Below are positions 1 through 7,835 of a DNA stretch of 36,442 bases, piece by piece. The notes beneath the pieces were generated by a model. It saw only the letters and a list, made by a program, of their open reading frames with translations. It did not search any database and was not told the DNA's origin. This DNA comes from Neobacillus citreus (lineage in GTDB: Bacteria; Bacillota; Bacilli; Bacillales; Cytobacillaceae): positions 31,691 to 68,132 of the forward strand of contig NZ_JAGYPE020000028.1 in NCBI RefSeq assembly GCF_018343545.2, in the 5' to 3' direction. The position numbers were made by a program, and so were the translations under genes. Position 1 is the first letter of the stretch, and the number at the start of each line of letters is the position of its first letter.

Positions 1-2
1 TC

Positions 3-1886
3 CATTCCTATAGCGACCGTTTTGGCGAGTCTCCACAAGGAAGTAACATAGAGTTTAATCTGACTTGGCCGATTGTTCAGGCACCTGTTTTAAAAGGAAC
101 GGTCTTTAATGCCAATAATATCACCCTATCATGGCCAGCTGTAACTTGGGCTAGCGAATATCGGGTCTATAAAGTAGTTGGCGAAAACAAAGAATTGATT
201 TATAAGGGACCAGCACTAAGCTATAAAGTATATAACCTTACCGAAGAAACTCACTCGTTTGTCGTGACAGCTTATAGCAGCCGTTTTGGCGAGTCAGTAC
301 CTTCTAATCAATTAGATCAAACGATTGTATATCCGGAAATGGAAACGCCAAAGGCAACTCTAAAGTTATTAAGTCAAACAAGCGCCCAAATTTCATGGGA
401 TTTTGTCACTTATGCAAATGGATACAATATTTATGAAATTATTGATGGAAAACCTGTTCTTTTGGTCGAGAATTTGAATAATCTTTCATACACGATCCAA
501 AACCTATTGTATGCAAATCATGAATATTACGTGACGTCCTATAGCAACTCATTTGGGGAATCTGAGCCGTCGCAAACAGTGATTGCCAAATTAATCATTG
601 ACACCCATGCTCCAGAAACAAAACTTAACGCTCCGACACAATGGGTTAATCAAAACCAAGTGGTAACCCTCGAAGCGACAGATGATGAAGCAGGAGTAGC
701 AAAAACCTTCTATTCTTTAAATGACGGACCGATTAATGAAGGAACTTCTATACTTGTTGATCAAGAAGGTATCAATAAAATTTCTTATAATTCTGTTGAT
801 AAGGCTCGCAATGTGGAACAGGTAAAAACAGCTTTTGTAAAAGTCGATAAAACAGCACCAAAAACAGACATTAATGAATTACCGGTATACGCAAAATCCT
901 TTACCGTTCAATTGACTGGAAAGGACGAGCTAAGCGGAGTTTCTAAAACCTATTACTCCATTAACGGAGCAGAGTATGCAGAAGGCACATCTTTTATCGT
1001 AGAGAAAGAAGGAATCAACGAAATTTCTTATTTCTCTATGGATGCAGCGGGTAATAAGGAAGATGTGAAAACAGTTAAGATAAACATTGATCAAACCGCA
1101 CCGGTGACCTCCGCTGGCACACCAGAAGTATGGGTAAACGACGATACCACAGTCAAGTTAACAGCAGTGGATGAAAACAGCGGAGTGGCGGAAACTTATT
1201 ACTCAATCAATGGCTCCGAATATGTGGAAGGTCCAGCTTTTACAGTAGACAAAGAGGGAATCAATAAGATTTCTTATTACTCTGTTGATGCTGCAGGCAA
1301 CTATGAGGAAGTGAAGACGGCAGAGGTAAAAATTGATAAGACTGCTCCAACAGTTTCGATTGCATTGGAAAACGTATACGAACTTGGATCAACATTTACA
1401 TTGAATTACCTTGCTGAAGATAACCTTTCGGGGATAGCTGCAGAAGATGTTATGCTTAACGGCCATTCTTATAAAAAAGGTGACCAAATTATTTTAGACC
1501 AGCCCGGTGAGTATAAGCTCTTCATTAAAGTGACAGATAAGGCCGGATGGACAACGGTGGTGGAAAAAACAATTACCGTTTATATCCCGGTTACTCTCGA
1601 GGTATTACCGAAAGTGATTAAAGGCAACAAAGGAATCTTTACTGTCAAAGCAACTTTACCGAAGGAATACCCAACTTCGTTATTTAATGTTTCTACTATC
1701 ACGTTAAATGGTGTATCAGCTGTAGCGGATAATAATGGTCTGCAAAAGCAAGCAGAAAAAGGCCAATTCAAATTCAATCGTGAAGACTTTACTTGGATAA
1801 CTGGTGAAGTGTATCTTGAATTACGCGGGTATTTAGATAATAAATATTTGGTAATTGGTAAGACTACGGTTGAAGCAAAAAAATAG
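3..1886 (+). CDS. FN3 / OmpL47-type Ig-repeat surface protein, 5' truncated by window edge
   Basis: The reading frame is open from the first bases of the window, so this is the C-terminal ~627 residues of a larger protein. The first ~200 residues hold fibronectin-III-like repeats, each ending in a Y-S-x-x-F-G-E-S motif seen three times. Then come three ~85-residue repeats with the recurring elements YYSINGxEYxEGxxF, KEGINxISYxSxDAAGN and KIDxTAP, typical of OmpL47-like Ig-fold modules of Bacillaceae surface proteins. A further Ig-like segment and a unique C-terminal ~90 residues follow. There is no sortase motif or membrane anchor at the C-terminus, so attachment must be N-terminal or non-covalent. 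A strong terminator follows at once. Family-level call only: an extracellular adhesive or structural role is likely, the ligand unknown. Confidence 0.85.
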   Translation, partial: HSYSDRFGESPQGSNIEFNLTWPIVQAPVLKGTVFNANNITLSWPAVTWASEYRVYKVVGENKELIYKGPALSYKVYNLTEETHSFVVTAYSSRFGESVPSNQLDQTIVYPEMETPKATLKLLSQTSAQISWDFVTYANGYNIYEIIDGKPVLLVENLNNLSYTIQNLLYANHEYYVTSYSNSFGESEPSQTVIAKLIIDTHAPETKLNAPTQWVNQNQVVTLEATDDEAGVAKTFYSLNDGPINEGTSILVDQEGINKISYNSVDKARNVEQVKTAFVKVDKTAPKTDINELPVYAKSFTVQLTGKDELSGVSKTYYSINGAEYAEGTSFIVEKEGINEISYFSMDAAGNKEDVKTVKINIDQTAPVTSAGTPEVWVNDDTTVKLTAVDENSGVAETYYSINGSEYVEGPAFTVDKEGINKISYYSVDAAGNYEEVKTAEVKIDKTAPTVSIALENVYELGSTFTLNYLAEDNLSGIAAEDVMLNGHSYKKGDQIILDQPGEYKLFIKVTDKAGWTTVVEKTITVYIPVTLEVLPKVIKGNKGIFTVKATLPKEYPTSLFNVSTITLNGVSAVADNNGLQKQAEKGQFKFNREDFTWITGEVYLELRGYLDNKYLVIGKTTVEAKK

Positions 1887-1910
1887 CCCCCAAATAAAGA
1901 TAAACTTATC

Positions 1911-1953
1911 AAAAAACTGCACCCCATAACTAGCGATTGGCGGTGCAGTTTTT
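1911..1953 (+). terminator. Rho-independent terminator of the surface-protein gene
   Basis: A perfect 12-bp stem (AAAAACTGCACC / GGTGCAGTTTTT) with an 18-nt loop and a T-run starts 25 bp after the stop codon. Confidence 0.9.
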
Positions 1954-2007
1954 ATATGACCAAAATACTTTTATTGATTTCAGTCAATCCGGTTGTTAAT
2001 GTTTTTC

Positions 2008-2036
2008 TTGAGAACTGGTGTACGGTATGGTACAAA
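2008..2036 (+). promoter_or_regulatory. Candidate SigA promoter of the HU gene
   Basis: TTGAGA (2008-2013), a 17-bp spacer and TACAAA (2031-2036) lie about 50 bp before the HU start codon. The -35 and spacing are good, the -10 is moderate. Confidence 0.5.
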
Positions 2037-2084
2037 TAGGATAGATTCCATAGGGAATGCTTTGTATTTAAAGGAGTGTTTAGA

Positions 2085-2363
2085 GTGAATAAGACAGATT
2101 TGGTTCAAGAAGTAGCAAAAAGATCCGACCTAACACAAAAAGATTCCGGGAAAGCAGTGGACGCTGTATTTAGCGCAATTTCGGAAGCGTTGAAAAACGG
2201 TGATAAAGTACAATTAATTGGTTTTGGTAACTTTGAAATTCGTGAACGTGCTGCGCGTACAGGCCGTAATCCTCAAACCGGAAAAGAAATTGAGATTGCA
2301 GCTGGAAAAGTTCCGGCATTTAAGCCTGGCAAGCAATTAAAGGATGCAGTAGCTGGTAAATAA
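2085..2363 (+). CDS. hup: Histone-like DNA-binding protein HU
   Basis: The product is a 92-residue HU-family protein that bends and compacts DNA as a dimer in the nucleoid. It begins [14 protein letters not shown] and carries the signature [18 protein letters not shown] and the C-terminal [13 protein letters not shown], essentially full-length against the 90-92 aa Bacillus family. The GTG at 2085 is preferred over an in-frame GTG 9 bp upstream: AAAGGAG at 2070-2076 is 8 nt before it, and the upstream GTG overlaps that ribosome site. It stands alone between two terminators. HU, rather than IHF, follows from length and sequence. Confidence 0.97.
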   Translation: MNKTDLVQEVAKRSDLTQKDSGKAVDAVFSAISEALKNGDKVQLIGFGNFEIRERAARTGRNPQTGKEIEIAAGKVPAFKPGKQLKDAVAGK

Positions 2364-2382
2364 TTTATTCTTACTACATAAC

Positions 2383-2419
2383 AAAAAGTGATGGTATACT
2401 AATTAACCATCACTTTTTT
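2383..2419 (+). terminator. Rho-independent terminator after HU
   Basis: AAAAAGTGATGGT pairs with ACCATCACTTTTT, with a U-rich tail, starting about 20 bp after the HU stop codon. Confidence 0.9.
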
Positions 2420-2814
2420 ATTTGTGTATCCATTTCTGAATATGGTGTTTGCTTCTTTTAGGTCTACAACTATTCGCTTTTTCGTTCACTTTTTTGTATT
2501 GATATTTCACCTTAGAATCGTATTACATAAGATCTATTGGAATTTCCTTACTGTTAAATCCAAATAAAGATTTCATTGTTAAGCCTTATTTTAATAATTT
2601 AAATTTCATAGTAGGACGTATTTGCTATGATAGCAATATTAATAATACGCCTTATTAAGAGTACCTTCGTTAGAGGTTGATCAATAAACTTTGATTGCAT
2701 TAATTCGGTCGTATCATTCGCTAGCCATCCAGGTAGCAGAGTTTCACCACAAATAATGAAAATCTTAATTATTCTAAATAACTAAGTTCAGACCAGGGGC
2801 CCTTTCCTTCACCC
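2420..2814. other. Gene-free AT-rich intergenic stretch
   Basis: I see no ORF with a ribosome site, no clear hairpin terminator and no riboswitch signature here. The only structure noted is a short GGGCCC palindrome near 2798-2803, just after the unknown minus-strand gene ends. It may be the decayed end of older genes. Confidence 0.4.
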
Positions 2815-3060
2815 TTATCTTGAATCACTCATTGCATAAGTCTCATTACTATATAGAAATCTTTGACTTGCCTGATTAAGATTTTTTAAGCACTCCTTTT
2901 TAATGTTGTCATCACAAACAAAATCGAAAATTAAATCATCTTTTATTTCAGAGTAAATTTCCATAACTTGTTCACGTGAAATTTTTATATATCTTCTCTT
3001 CTTTGCAAAAATCATAAATTCCTGCTCAAAATATTCAATCGAACCAAAAAAAACTTTCAA
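2815..3060 (-). CDS. Unknown 81-aa protein under a c-di-GMP-I riboswitch
   Basis: I do not recognise this protein. It is small, mixed charged and soluble-looking (MKVFFGSIEYFEQEFMIF then a KKRRY basic patch and an acidic C-terminal half), with no membrane segment. The frame is open further upstream to 3129, but that extension translates through a terminator hairpin, so a start after it is far more likely. I chose TTG at 3060, with an AAGGGAAAGGG purine tract 9 nt upstream; TTG at 3069 is an alternative. The gene is the first downstream of a promoter, a c-di-GMP-I riboswitch and a terminator on the same strand, which argues it is real and c-di-GMP controlled. Function unknown. Confidence 0.5.
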   Translation of the reverse strand: MKVFFGSIEYFEQEFMIFAKKRRYIKISREQVMEIYSEIKDDLIFDFVCDDNIKKECLKNLNQASQRFLYSNETYAMSDSR

Positions 3061-3087
3061 GATGCCCAACCCTTTCCCTTTTACACT

Positions 3088-3123
3088 TTTAACAATAAAA
3101 AAGCGCTCCAAAAAGAGGAGGAC
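3088..3123 (-). terminator. Riboswitch-linked (conditional) terminator
   Basis: On the minus strand AGTCCTCC and GGAGCGCT form a short stem (one mismatch, one G-U), followed by TTTTTTATT. It lies between the c-di-GMP-I aptamer and the 81-aa ORF. An additional inverted repeat ATAATGTTG/CAACATTAT lies just upstream (about 3136-3166) and could be part of the switching structure. Confidence 0.6.
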
Positions 3124-3170
3124 TATCAATCACATAATGTTGTAGTAATTTAAAACCAACATTATCATCC

Positions 3171-3257
3171 GTTCCTTTTGGCAACCCGACTATCATAGTC
3201 ATAGACCTTAGACTCGTGGCTTTGCGTCCTTTTTTTTCAAAAAGTTTGCCTTTTTCA
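3171..3257 (-). ncRNA. Cyclic-di-GMP-I (GEMM-I) riboswitch
   Basis: The minus strand shows the class-I c-di-GMP aptamer layout: AGGCAAAC, a short hairpin with a GAAA-type loop, the junction GGACGCAAAGCC, then GTCTAAGG, a second hairpin around CTATGACTATGATAG, and a closing GGGTTGCC segment. The same elements occur in the two other aptamers of this window. It lies 3' of a good promoter and 5' of a terminator and an 81-aa ORF. Confidence 0.88.
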
Positions 3258-3270
3258 TTTTCATAACTTA

Positions 3271-3299
3271 ATAGTAAAATATACCCATGTATTTTTCAA
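3271..3299 (-). promoter_or_regulatory. Promoter of the c-di-GMP-I riboswitch transcript
   Basis: On the minus strand TTGAAA (3299-3294), exactly 17 bp, then TACTAT (3276-3271). Transcription would begin a few bases before the aptamer. Confidence 0.6.
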
Positions 3300-3466
3300 T
3301 GCATTTCGTCAAATTTTTACAAAAATTATTATGAGATTTAACATTGCAACAATTTAAGAACGTTCTTTATTTAACCCAAACTAATACCCCTTGCGACTAT
3401 TAGATCATATTATTACCAGGAGATTTACTTAAAAATGAATGGATGCTTTCTAAAATTATTACTTTT

Positions 3467-3550
3467 GGAGGTGGTGGATCCTAACTAAATTTGATGTTTG
3501 CTTTTGGTATCTTCATTCTAACGGTGGTGGCTCTCTTCAAAAAGAAATAA
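3467..3550 (+). pseudogene. Remnant of a BsrE/TxpA-like type I holin-like toxin
   Basis: A strong GGAGGTGG ribosome site (3467-3474) is followed by an in-frame stop (TAA at 3482) and then the frame LNLMFAFGIFILTVVALFKKK ending at 3550. The short hydrophobic helix with a lysine tail and the LxLMxxFGxFI pattern match small membrane toxins of the TxpA/BsrE group, whose N-terminus is normally a few residues longer. Here the initiator segment appears lost; translation could still begin at ATG 3494 or TTG 3491, giving 18-19 aa. A hairpin terminator covers its 3' end, as in this toxin class. Family assignment is from memory of the pattern. Confidence 0.45.
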
Positions 3551-3597
3551 CCTCTCCCCCGCACATGCTAGTGTAAAAGGGAAAGGCTATCTTTTCT
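3540..3597. terminator. Bidirectional hairpin at the 3' end of the toxin-like ORF
   Basis: AAAAGAAATAACCTCTCCC (3540-3558) and GGGAAAGGCTATCTTTT (3579-3595) are complementary apart from a few mismatches, with T-runs on both strands. The structure could end both the toxin mRNA and a convergent antisense RNA. Confidence 0.55.
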
Positions 3598-4002
3598 CGT
3601 TATAACACGGCGGTCGCTACACTTCATGCAGGAGCTATGCATTAAGAGGGTCCCGTTAACAACTGGCACTTCTTTTATTCTATATGCATGCACCATTTTC
3701 TTGTAAAGTAAACCTAGTATAATGGTGGCTGTCAGGGGAAATTTGTCATGATCGGTAGCATTTAAAAGTGGGTAACAGCTCCTATTTTATATAAAAAACA
3801 CTGAAAACAAGACAAAAAGATATGAACTCAAAGTAGATTTTATTCTATTTTTATTGGTTTCTTTCTTAAGTTTTTCAACACACGAGGCGATTCAAGCATG
3901 GAGTGATGGTGCTAAAACTCTTCTAATATCCCATTAAACAAAGCAAAAAGGGCCCCTTAATAAAACTTTATCTTATACTCGCAGTGTTCATCGCCATTTA
4001 CA
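3598..4002. other. Intergenic stretch with no clear gene
   Basis: No supported ORF. A perfect TATAAT box at about 3718 on the plus strand lacks a convincing -35. In Bacillus type I modules an antitoxin RNA would be transcribed toward the toxin from this side, but I could not identify its promoter. Confidence 0.35.
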
Positions 4003-4140
4003 TTACACTTCACGGACACTTACCTTCCCACTATGGAAAGTGGACAATGCCCCTTCTAAAATCGCGCCTTCTAAGTCACATACTAAATTTCCTTCATGGG
4101 TGGGTAGTCCTTCACAGAAACAATCCTCAATGATGACGTT
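4003..4140 (-). CDS. Unknown small protein, possibly truncated zinc-finger-like
   Basis: The frame runs MNVIIEDCFCEGLPTHEG to GKVSVREV, about 45 residues from ATG 4140. A TTG start at 4185 would give 60 aa but adds nothing recognisable. A C-x-C pair, a further Cys and the ending STFHSGKVSVREV loosely recall the N-terminal zinc-binding part of YgiT/MqsA-type antitoxins, stopped before the second CxxC. No good ribosome site precedes either start. It lies among decayed sequence and could be a gene fragment. Confidence 0.3.
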   Translation of the reverse strand, partial: NVIIEDCFCEGLPTHEGNLVCDLEGAILEGALSTFHSGKVSVREV

Positions 4141-4390
4141 CATTTCATTATCTGACCTTTCAGTGATTTTTGGTAATCGGCCCAAAATAAAGGATTAGTT
4201 GTCCAGGATTTCTTTCAACTTAAACATACTTCGAACCACGTCTACGTATCTTTATAAAAACTCGGAAAAATGGCCATTCCACTTCAGCCGATTAGTCCAT
4301 TCCAGCATGTTATTGTTCTAAATCCAAACTAGCTCCTCCTATTTCAGTGCCCTATTTTTGTTAAATTAACCATTTCAATCACAATTTATA

Positions 4391-4555
4391 TTAATGACCT
4401 TCCGTGAAGCTTTGCATTTTTGAATCAATTTGTTTAAACCCTTTTGGATCAGTTTCCATTATCTCATTTAAGTCTGATAGGATTTTTTTCAATTTATCTT
4501 TCTCATAATCTGGTAATGATCGTATCCAATCTATTTTTTTCGAAGTATCTTCCAT
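4391..4555 (-). CDS. Small acidic/basic helical protein, 54 aa, unknown
   Basis: A complete small ORF starts at ATG 4555 with GGAG nine bases upstream. It encodes MEDTSKKIDWIRSLPDYEKD... ending SFTEGH. The amphipathic, charged, Leu/Ile-spaced pattern indicates a helical soluble protein without a membrane segment. I do not recognise the family. The clean frame, ribosome site and protein-like composition support it as real. Confidence 0.5.
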   Translation of the reverse strand: MEDTSKKIDWIRSLPDYEKDKLKKILSDLNEIMETDPKGFKQIDSKMQSFTEGH

Positions 4556-4725
4556 TTCTTACAACTCCATTCCAATATTTTTCGCCATTAACCAATTAAC
4601 TTTTTAAACATTCAAAGGTAGATTATCTCAGGAATGAATCACAAGGCTTACACAATAAATACTAATTATCTTCTACACAGAACTTGCTAAAAGTTATATG
4701 CTCTCCTACTTGAAAATTAACAAAG

Positions 4726-4768
4726 AAATCCCGAATCCTTCAATGAAAAAAATTAGAATTCGGGGTTT
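4726..4768. terminator. Hairpin terminator downstream of the chemoreceptor gene
   Basis: AAATCCCGAAT (4726-4736) pairs with ATTCGGGGTTT (4758-4768), with T-rich flanks on both strands. It lies about 100 bp past the minus-strand chemoreceptor gene and could act in both directions. Confidence 0.6.
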
Positions 4769-4866
4769 TATAATTTATACAATTGGATTAAAGATTCGTC
4801 GTAAGTTATTCTAGAAATTGAGATTGAGTCTCTCTGGCTCTGTAGTACTGATTGCACATTATTTAT

Positions 4867-6561
4867 CTATTTAACTTTGAACTGACTAACATGTCTCTGT
4901 AAGTCATCTGCCATCCTGGCTAATTCCGTTACAGAAGTAGTAATTTGCTCCATTGCGGCTAACTGTTCTTCTGAAGCAGATGCAACACTATGGGTGGTAT
5001 CAGCCGAATTTCGAGCACTATTAGCAATTCTTTGAATCGATGAATTAACCTGTTCTACACTAGCTGACATTTCTTCAGATGCAGCTGATGTTTCTTGAAT
5101 CTGAGCTGTAACCTGTTCAATTAATGTTTGAATTTTTTTAAATCCCTCTTCAGCTTCGTGGACAACTTCCGTTCCTACTTTTACTTCTTGGGCTCCTTTA
5201 TCCATAGCGTCGATAGCAACCACTGTGTCTTTTTGTATTATTTGGATTAACTCTGCAATTTGTTCTGCTGAGTTTTTTGATTGCTCTGCGAGTTTTCTTA
5301 CCTCATCAGCCACAACTGCAAAACCTCGCCCATGCTCTCCAGCGCGAGCAGACTCGATGGCAGCGTTTAGGGCTAATAAATTCGTTTGTTCAGCGATAGA
5401 AGTAATTACCCCAACAATCTTACCAATTTCTTTAGAATGTTCACCCAAATGTTTAACAGCAGAAGTAGAATCATCTACCACTTTATTTATCTTATCCATT
5501 TGATGTGTGACTTTTTGTAGCGAATCGCTCCCATTATTCGCCTCTTTACTTGTTTCCAATGCTAGTTCCGATACAGAGGTAGTTGATTTAGCCACTTCAC
5601 GAATACCAATCATCATCTCTTTCACGGCAACGGAGCTTTCGGTAGCTGACTTTCCTGCAGATTCTGCCCCACTTGCAAATTCTTGAATGGAAGTGGCTAT
5701 TTGGTTCGCTGCTTGGGTAGTTTGCTCAGCACTTGCAGCTAATTCTTCAGCTGAAGAAGCTACTTGGATTGAATTTAAGTTTACTTGGTCAATTAATTGT
5801 CTAAGATTTATTGCCATTTGATTAAATACTTTGGCTAGACCTCCAAGTTCATCCTTATTTTTTACTTTAATCTCATCCACCGTAAGGTCGCCTTTGGAAA
5901 TCCTATTGGCAGTATTTGCTATAGTCACCAGTGGCCTTGTAATAAGACGACCTATGAATAATGCAGTAACAACCCCGATCAATACCCCGATTATTCCCAA
6001 TATTAAAATTTGTGCTTTAGTTGTGTTAACCTTTGCAGTATTTTCCTTATTTCCAGTTTCTAATATATGATTTTGATAGTCAGATAGCCTATCTGCTTGC
6101 TGATCAAACCTTTTCACAATCTCACGACCTTGTGAAGACACCAAGGCTTGATATTCCTCTGTTTTATTTTGTCTTTTAAGTTCAAAAACGTGTTCAGTAA
6201 ACTGTTTATATTCGTTCTCTATTCGATCAAGCTCCTTTAACATATCTATTGCCTCTTTAATCTGAAATCTTTTCAATAAATTATTATATTGGTTTTGATA
6301 TTCATCATGTGCTTTGTTATAGTCCTGTAACGCTTGGTCATCACCTACAATTAAATAACCACGCATACTTACGATTTCTTGTTTAGCAGCAACTTTCAAG
6401 GCTTCAATATCAACAGCTTTTTTAGCTTTATCTTGGAGTAAAAAACTGTAATTTTCATTAACTTTACTTATTTGGTAGTAACTTACCCCAATTGTCATGA
6501 TTAAAATAAGTATGACTACTAAAAATCCACTCAGTAGTTTTCTATTAATAGTCCATATCAT
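4867..6561 (-). CDS. Methyl-accepting chemotaxis protein behind a c-di-GMP-I riboswitch
   Basis: This is a 564-residue transmembrane chemoreceptor. TM1 (~7-27) is followed by a ~155-residue extracytoplasmic helical sensor of the four-helix-bundle type, TM2 (~185-207, [20 protein letters not shown]), a HAMP domain and the methyl-accepting signalling domain. The hairpin tip [18 protein letters not shown] is intact, so CheA/CheW coupling is expected. The start at 6561 is chosen because GTGGGGA lies 6 nt upstream; ATG 6576 overlaps that ribosome site. A riboswitch and terminator lie about 200 bp upstream on the same strand, so expression is probably set by c-di-GMP. The ligand is unknown. Confidence 0.93.
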   Translation of the reverse strand: MIWTINRKLLSGFLVVILILIMTIGVSYYQISKVNENYSFLLQDKAKKAVDIEALKVAAKQEIVSMRGYLIVGDDQALQDYNKAHDEYQNQYNNLLKRFQIKEAIDMLKELDRIENEYKQFTEHVFELKRQNKTEEYQALVSSQGREIVKRFDQQADRLSDYQNHILETGNKENTAKVNTTKAQILILGIIGVLIGVVTALFIGRLITRPLVTIANTANRISKGDLTVDEIKVKNKDELGGLAKVFNQMAINLRQLIDQVNLNSIQVASSAEELAASAEQTTQAANQIATSIQEFASGAESAGKSATESSVAVKEMMIGIREVAKSTTSVSELALETSKEANNGSDSLQKVTHQMDKINKVVDDSTSAVKHLGEHSKEIGKIVGVITSIAEQTNLLALNAAIESARAGEHGRGFAVVADEVRKLAEQSKNSAEQIAELIQIIQKDTVVAIDAMDKGAQEVKVGTEVVHEAEEGFKKIQTLIEQVTAQIQETSAASEEMSASVEQVNSSIQRIANSARNSADTTHSVASASEEQLAAMEQITTSVTELARMADDLQRHVSQFKVK

Positions 6562-6721
6562 AAAGATTCCCCACATTATTTTTTATTTTTTAAAACCTTA
6601 ATATTATTGATAGACAGTCCGTATTCTTTATTTCCTATTTTAAAAATACCTGTTTAAAAGTCACTCGGCATAAAAACGCCACTCCTTTTAAAAATCCCCA
6701 ATAATATAAAAATGAGCAAAA

Positions 6722-6769
6722 TAAAAAAGCAACCTGATAACGATTATTAAGCCGAAAATAGGTTACTTT
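6722..6769 (-). terminator. Expression-platform terminator of the chemoreceptor riboswitch
   Basis: On the minus strand AGTAACCT (6767-6760) pairs with AGGTTGCT (6735-6728), followed by TTTTTT. A competing pairing is visible between CTTTAATAATT (6766-6776 on plus) and ATTATTAAG (6743-6751 on plus), which would break the terminator. This is consistent with ligand-controlled readthrough. Confidence 0.7.
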
Positions 6770-6774
6770 AATAA

Positions 6775-6862
6775 TTCTCGGTAACTGGCTGGCATTGTAA
6801 GTCATTCCTTACATTAGCCCCTATAGTTTTGCGTCCACATCTTTCGAGGTGTTTGCCTTTAT
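6775..6862 (-). ncRNA. Cyclic-di-GMP-I (GEMM-I) riboswitch
   Basis: The minus strand carries AAGGCAAACACC, the hairpin loop CCTCGAAAGATG with a GAAA tetraloop, the junction GGACGCAAAACTATAG, GGGGCTAATGTAAGG, and the closing GCCAGCCAGTTACCGAG: the class-I c-di-GMP aptamer pattern. The terminator follows immediately and the chemoreceptor gene is the next one on this strand. Confidence 0.93.
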
Positions 6863-6931
6863 CAACATTAGGATTTCCTGTGTCTTTAGACCTATTCAAT
6901 TATAGTGAATTATATGAATGTTTGCAGCCCT

Positions 6932-6972
6932 AACAAAAAGAGGGTAGTCCCATTACGTAAGACTTCTCCCAA
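6932..6972 (-). terminator. Probable terminator after the diguanylate cyclase gene
   Basis: Directly after the stop codon the minus strand reads GGGAGAAGTC, then GGGACTACCCTC and TTTTTG. The stem AGTC/GACT plus GGG/CCC has an internal loop. It is imperfect but well placed between the cyclase gene and the riboswitch unit. Confidence 0.4.
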
Positions 6973-7830
6973 TTAATAGCTAAAAATAACCACTTGGTTT
7001 CTTCCATTTTCCTTTGCTTTATACAGGGCTTTATCAGCTTTTTCAATGAACCCTTCTACATTCTCGCCTTTGTATAATGATACTCCTAGGCTAATAGAAA
7101 TAGGAATATGTTCATTATAATGCGTAAAATCCGATTGATTGACAGCTTTCCGAAGACGTTCTGCAAATCTTTGACCTTCACCTAAATCCGTGTTTGGGAG
7201 CATTATTGCAAACTCTTCACCACCAAAACGAACATACGCATCTGAGGTTCTAACATTCCTTTTTATCATGTCTGATATATGTTTAAGAGCTTCATCTCCA
7301 CATAGATGACCATAATTGTCATTAATCTTTTTAAAATGGTCTATGTCTACCATAATAAGAATTAATGGACTATTTATTCTTTGATGAAACGGAATTGTTT
7401 TTTCCATATATAAATCAAAATATCTTCGATTATATAGTCCTGTCAATGAATCGACGATGATAAGCTTTTCCATATACTTTACTAATTTATTATGTCTTAA
7501 TACAAAATAACTCACTGTAAAAAGAATGGCCCCATCCACAAATGACTCCAAAATAAGTGCTACCGTTTCAATTCTGTTAAAAGAGTCTTCTTCAATGAAG
7601 TGGGTAACATATTTTAAAACACTGAAAAATAAAGCAGTTCCAATGATTACTTTCCATTTTGGGTACATGATCATAATCACGATATTCGGAATTAGAAAAA
7701 GTGACCAAAAAAATGAGGAAAGACGTTGCAATTCTTCCTTCAAATTGAACGCTATTATGATAGGTAAAACTGCAAAAACGACAACGATAGACCATAACAC
7801 TATTTTTCGTTTCAATACTATTTTTGCCAT
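6973..7830 (-). CDS. Membrane-bound diguanylate cyclase (GGDEF)
   Basis: A 285-residue protein that should make c-di-GMP from two GTP. About four hydrophobic helices (residues ~10-110) precede a GGDEF domain from ~125. The catalytic motif RFGGEEFAI is intact. An RTSD sequence five residues before GGEEF is a complete RxxD inhibitory site, so product inhibition is expected. DIDHFKKINDNYGHLCGDEAL and GVSLYKGENVEGFIEKADKALYKAKENGRN fit an active enzyme. ATG 7830 follows only a short AAAAAGG; translation is probably coupled to the upstream EAL-kinase gene, which ends 5 bp before. The two genes form an operon with opposite c-di-GMP activities. Confidence 0.93.
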   Translation of the reverse strand: MAKIVLKRKIVLWSIVVVFAVLPIIIAFNLKEELQRLSSFFWSLFLIPNIVIMIMYPKWKVIIGTALFFSVLKYVTHFIEEDSFNRIETVALILESFVDGAILFTVSYFVLRHNKLVKYMEKLIIVDSLTGLYNRRYFDLYMEKTIPFHQRINSPLILIMVDIDHFKKINDNYGHLCGDEALKHISDMIKRNVRTSDAYVRFGGEEFAIMLPNTDLGEGQRFAERLRKAVNQSDFTHYNEHIPISISLGVSLYKGENVEGFIEKADKALYKAKENGRNQVVIFSY

Positions 7831-7835
7831 CCTTT

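Noticed and set aside
6640..6690. Five-codon leader peptide (MPSDF) with AAGGAG in the chemoreceptor leader
   Set aside because: Seen, but too short to distinguish from chance and no attenuator structure linked to it was found.
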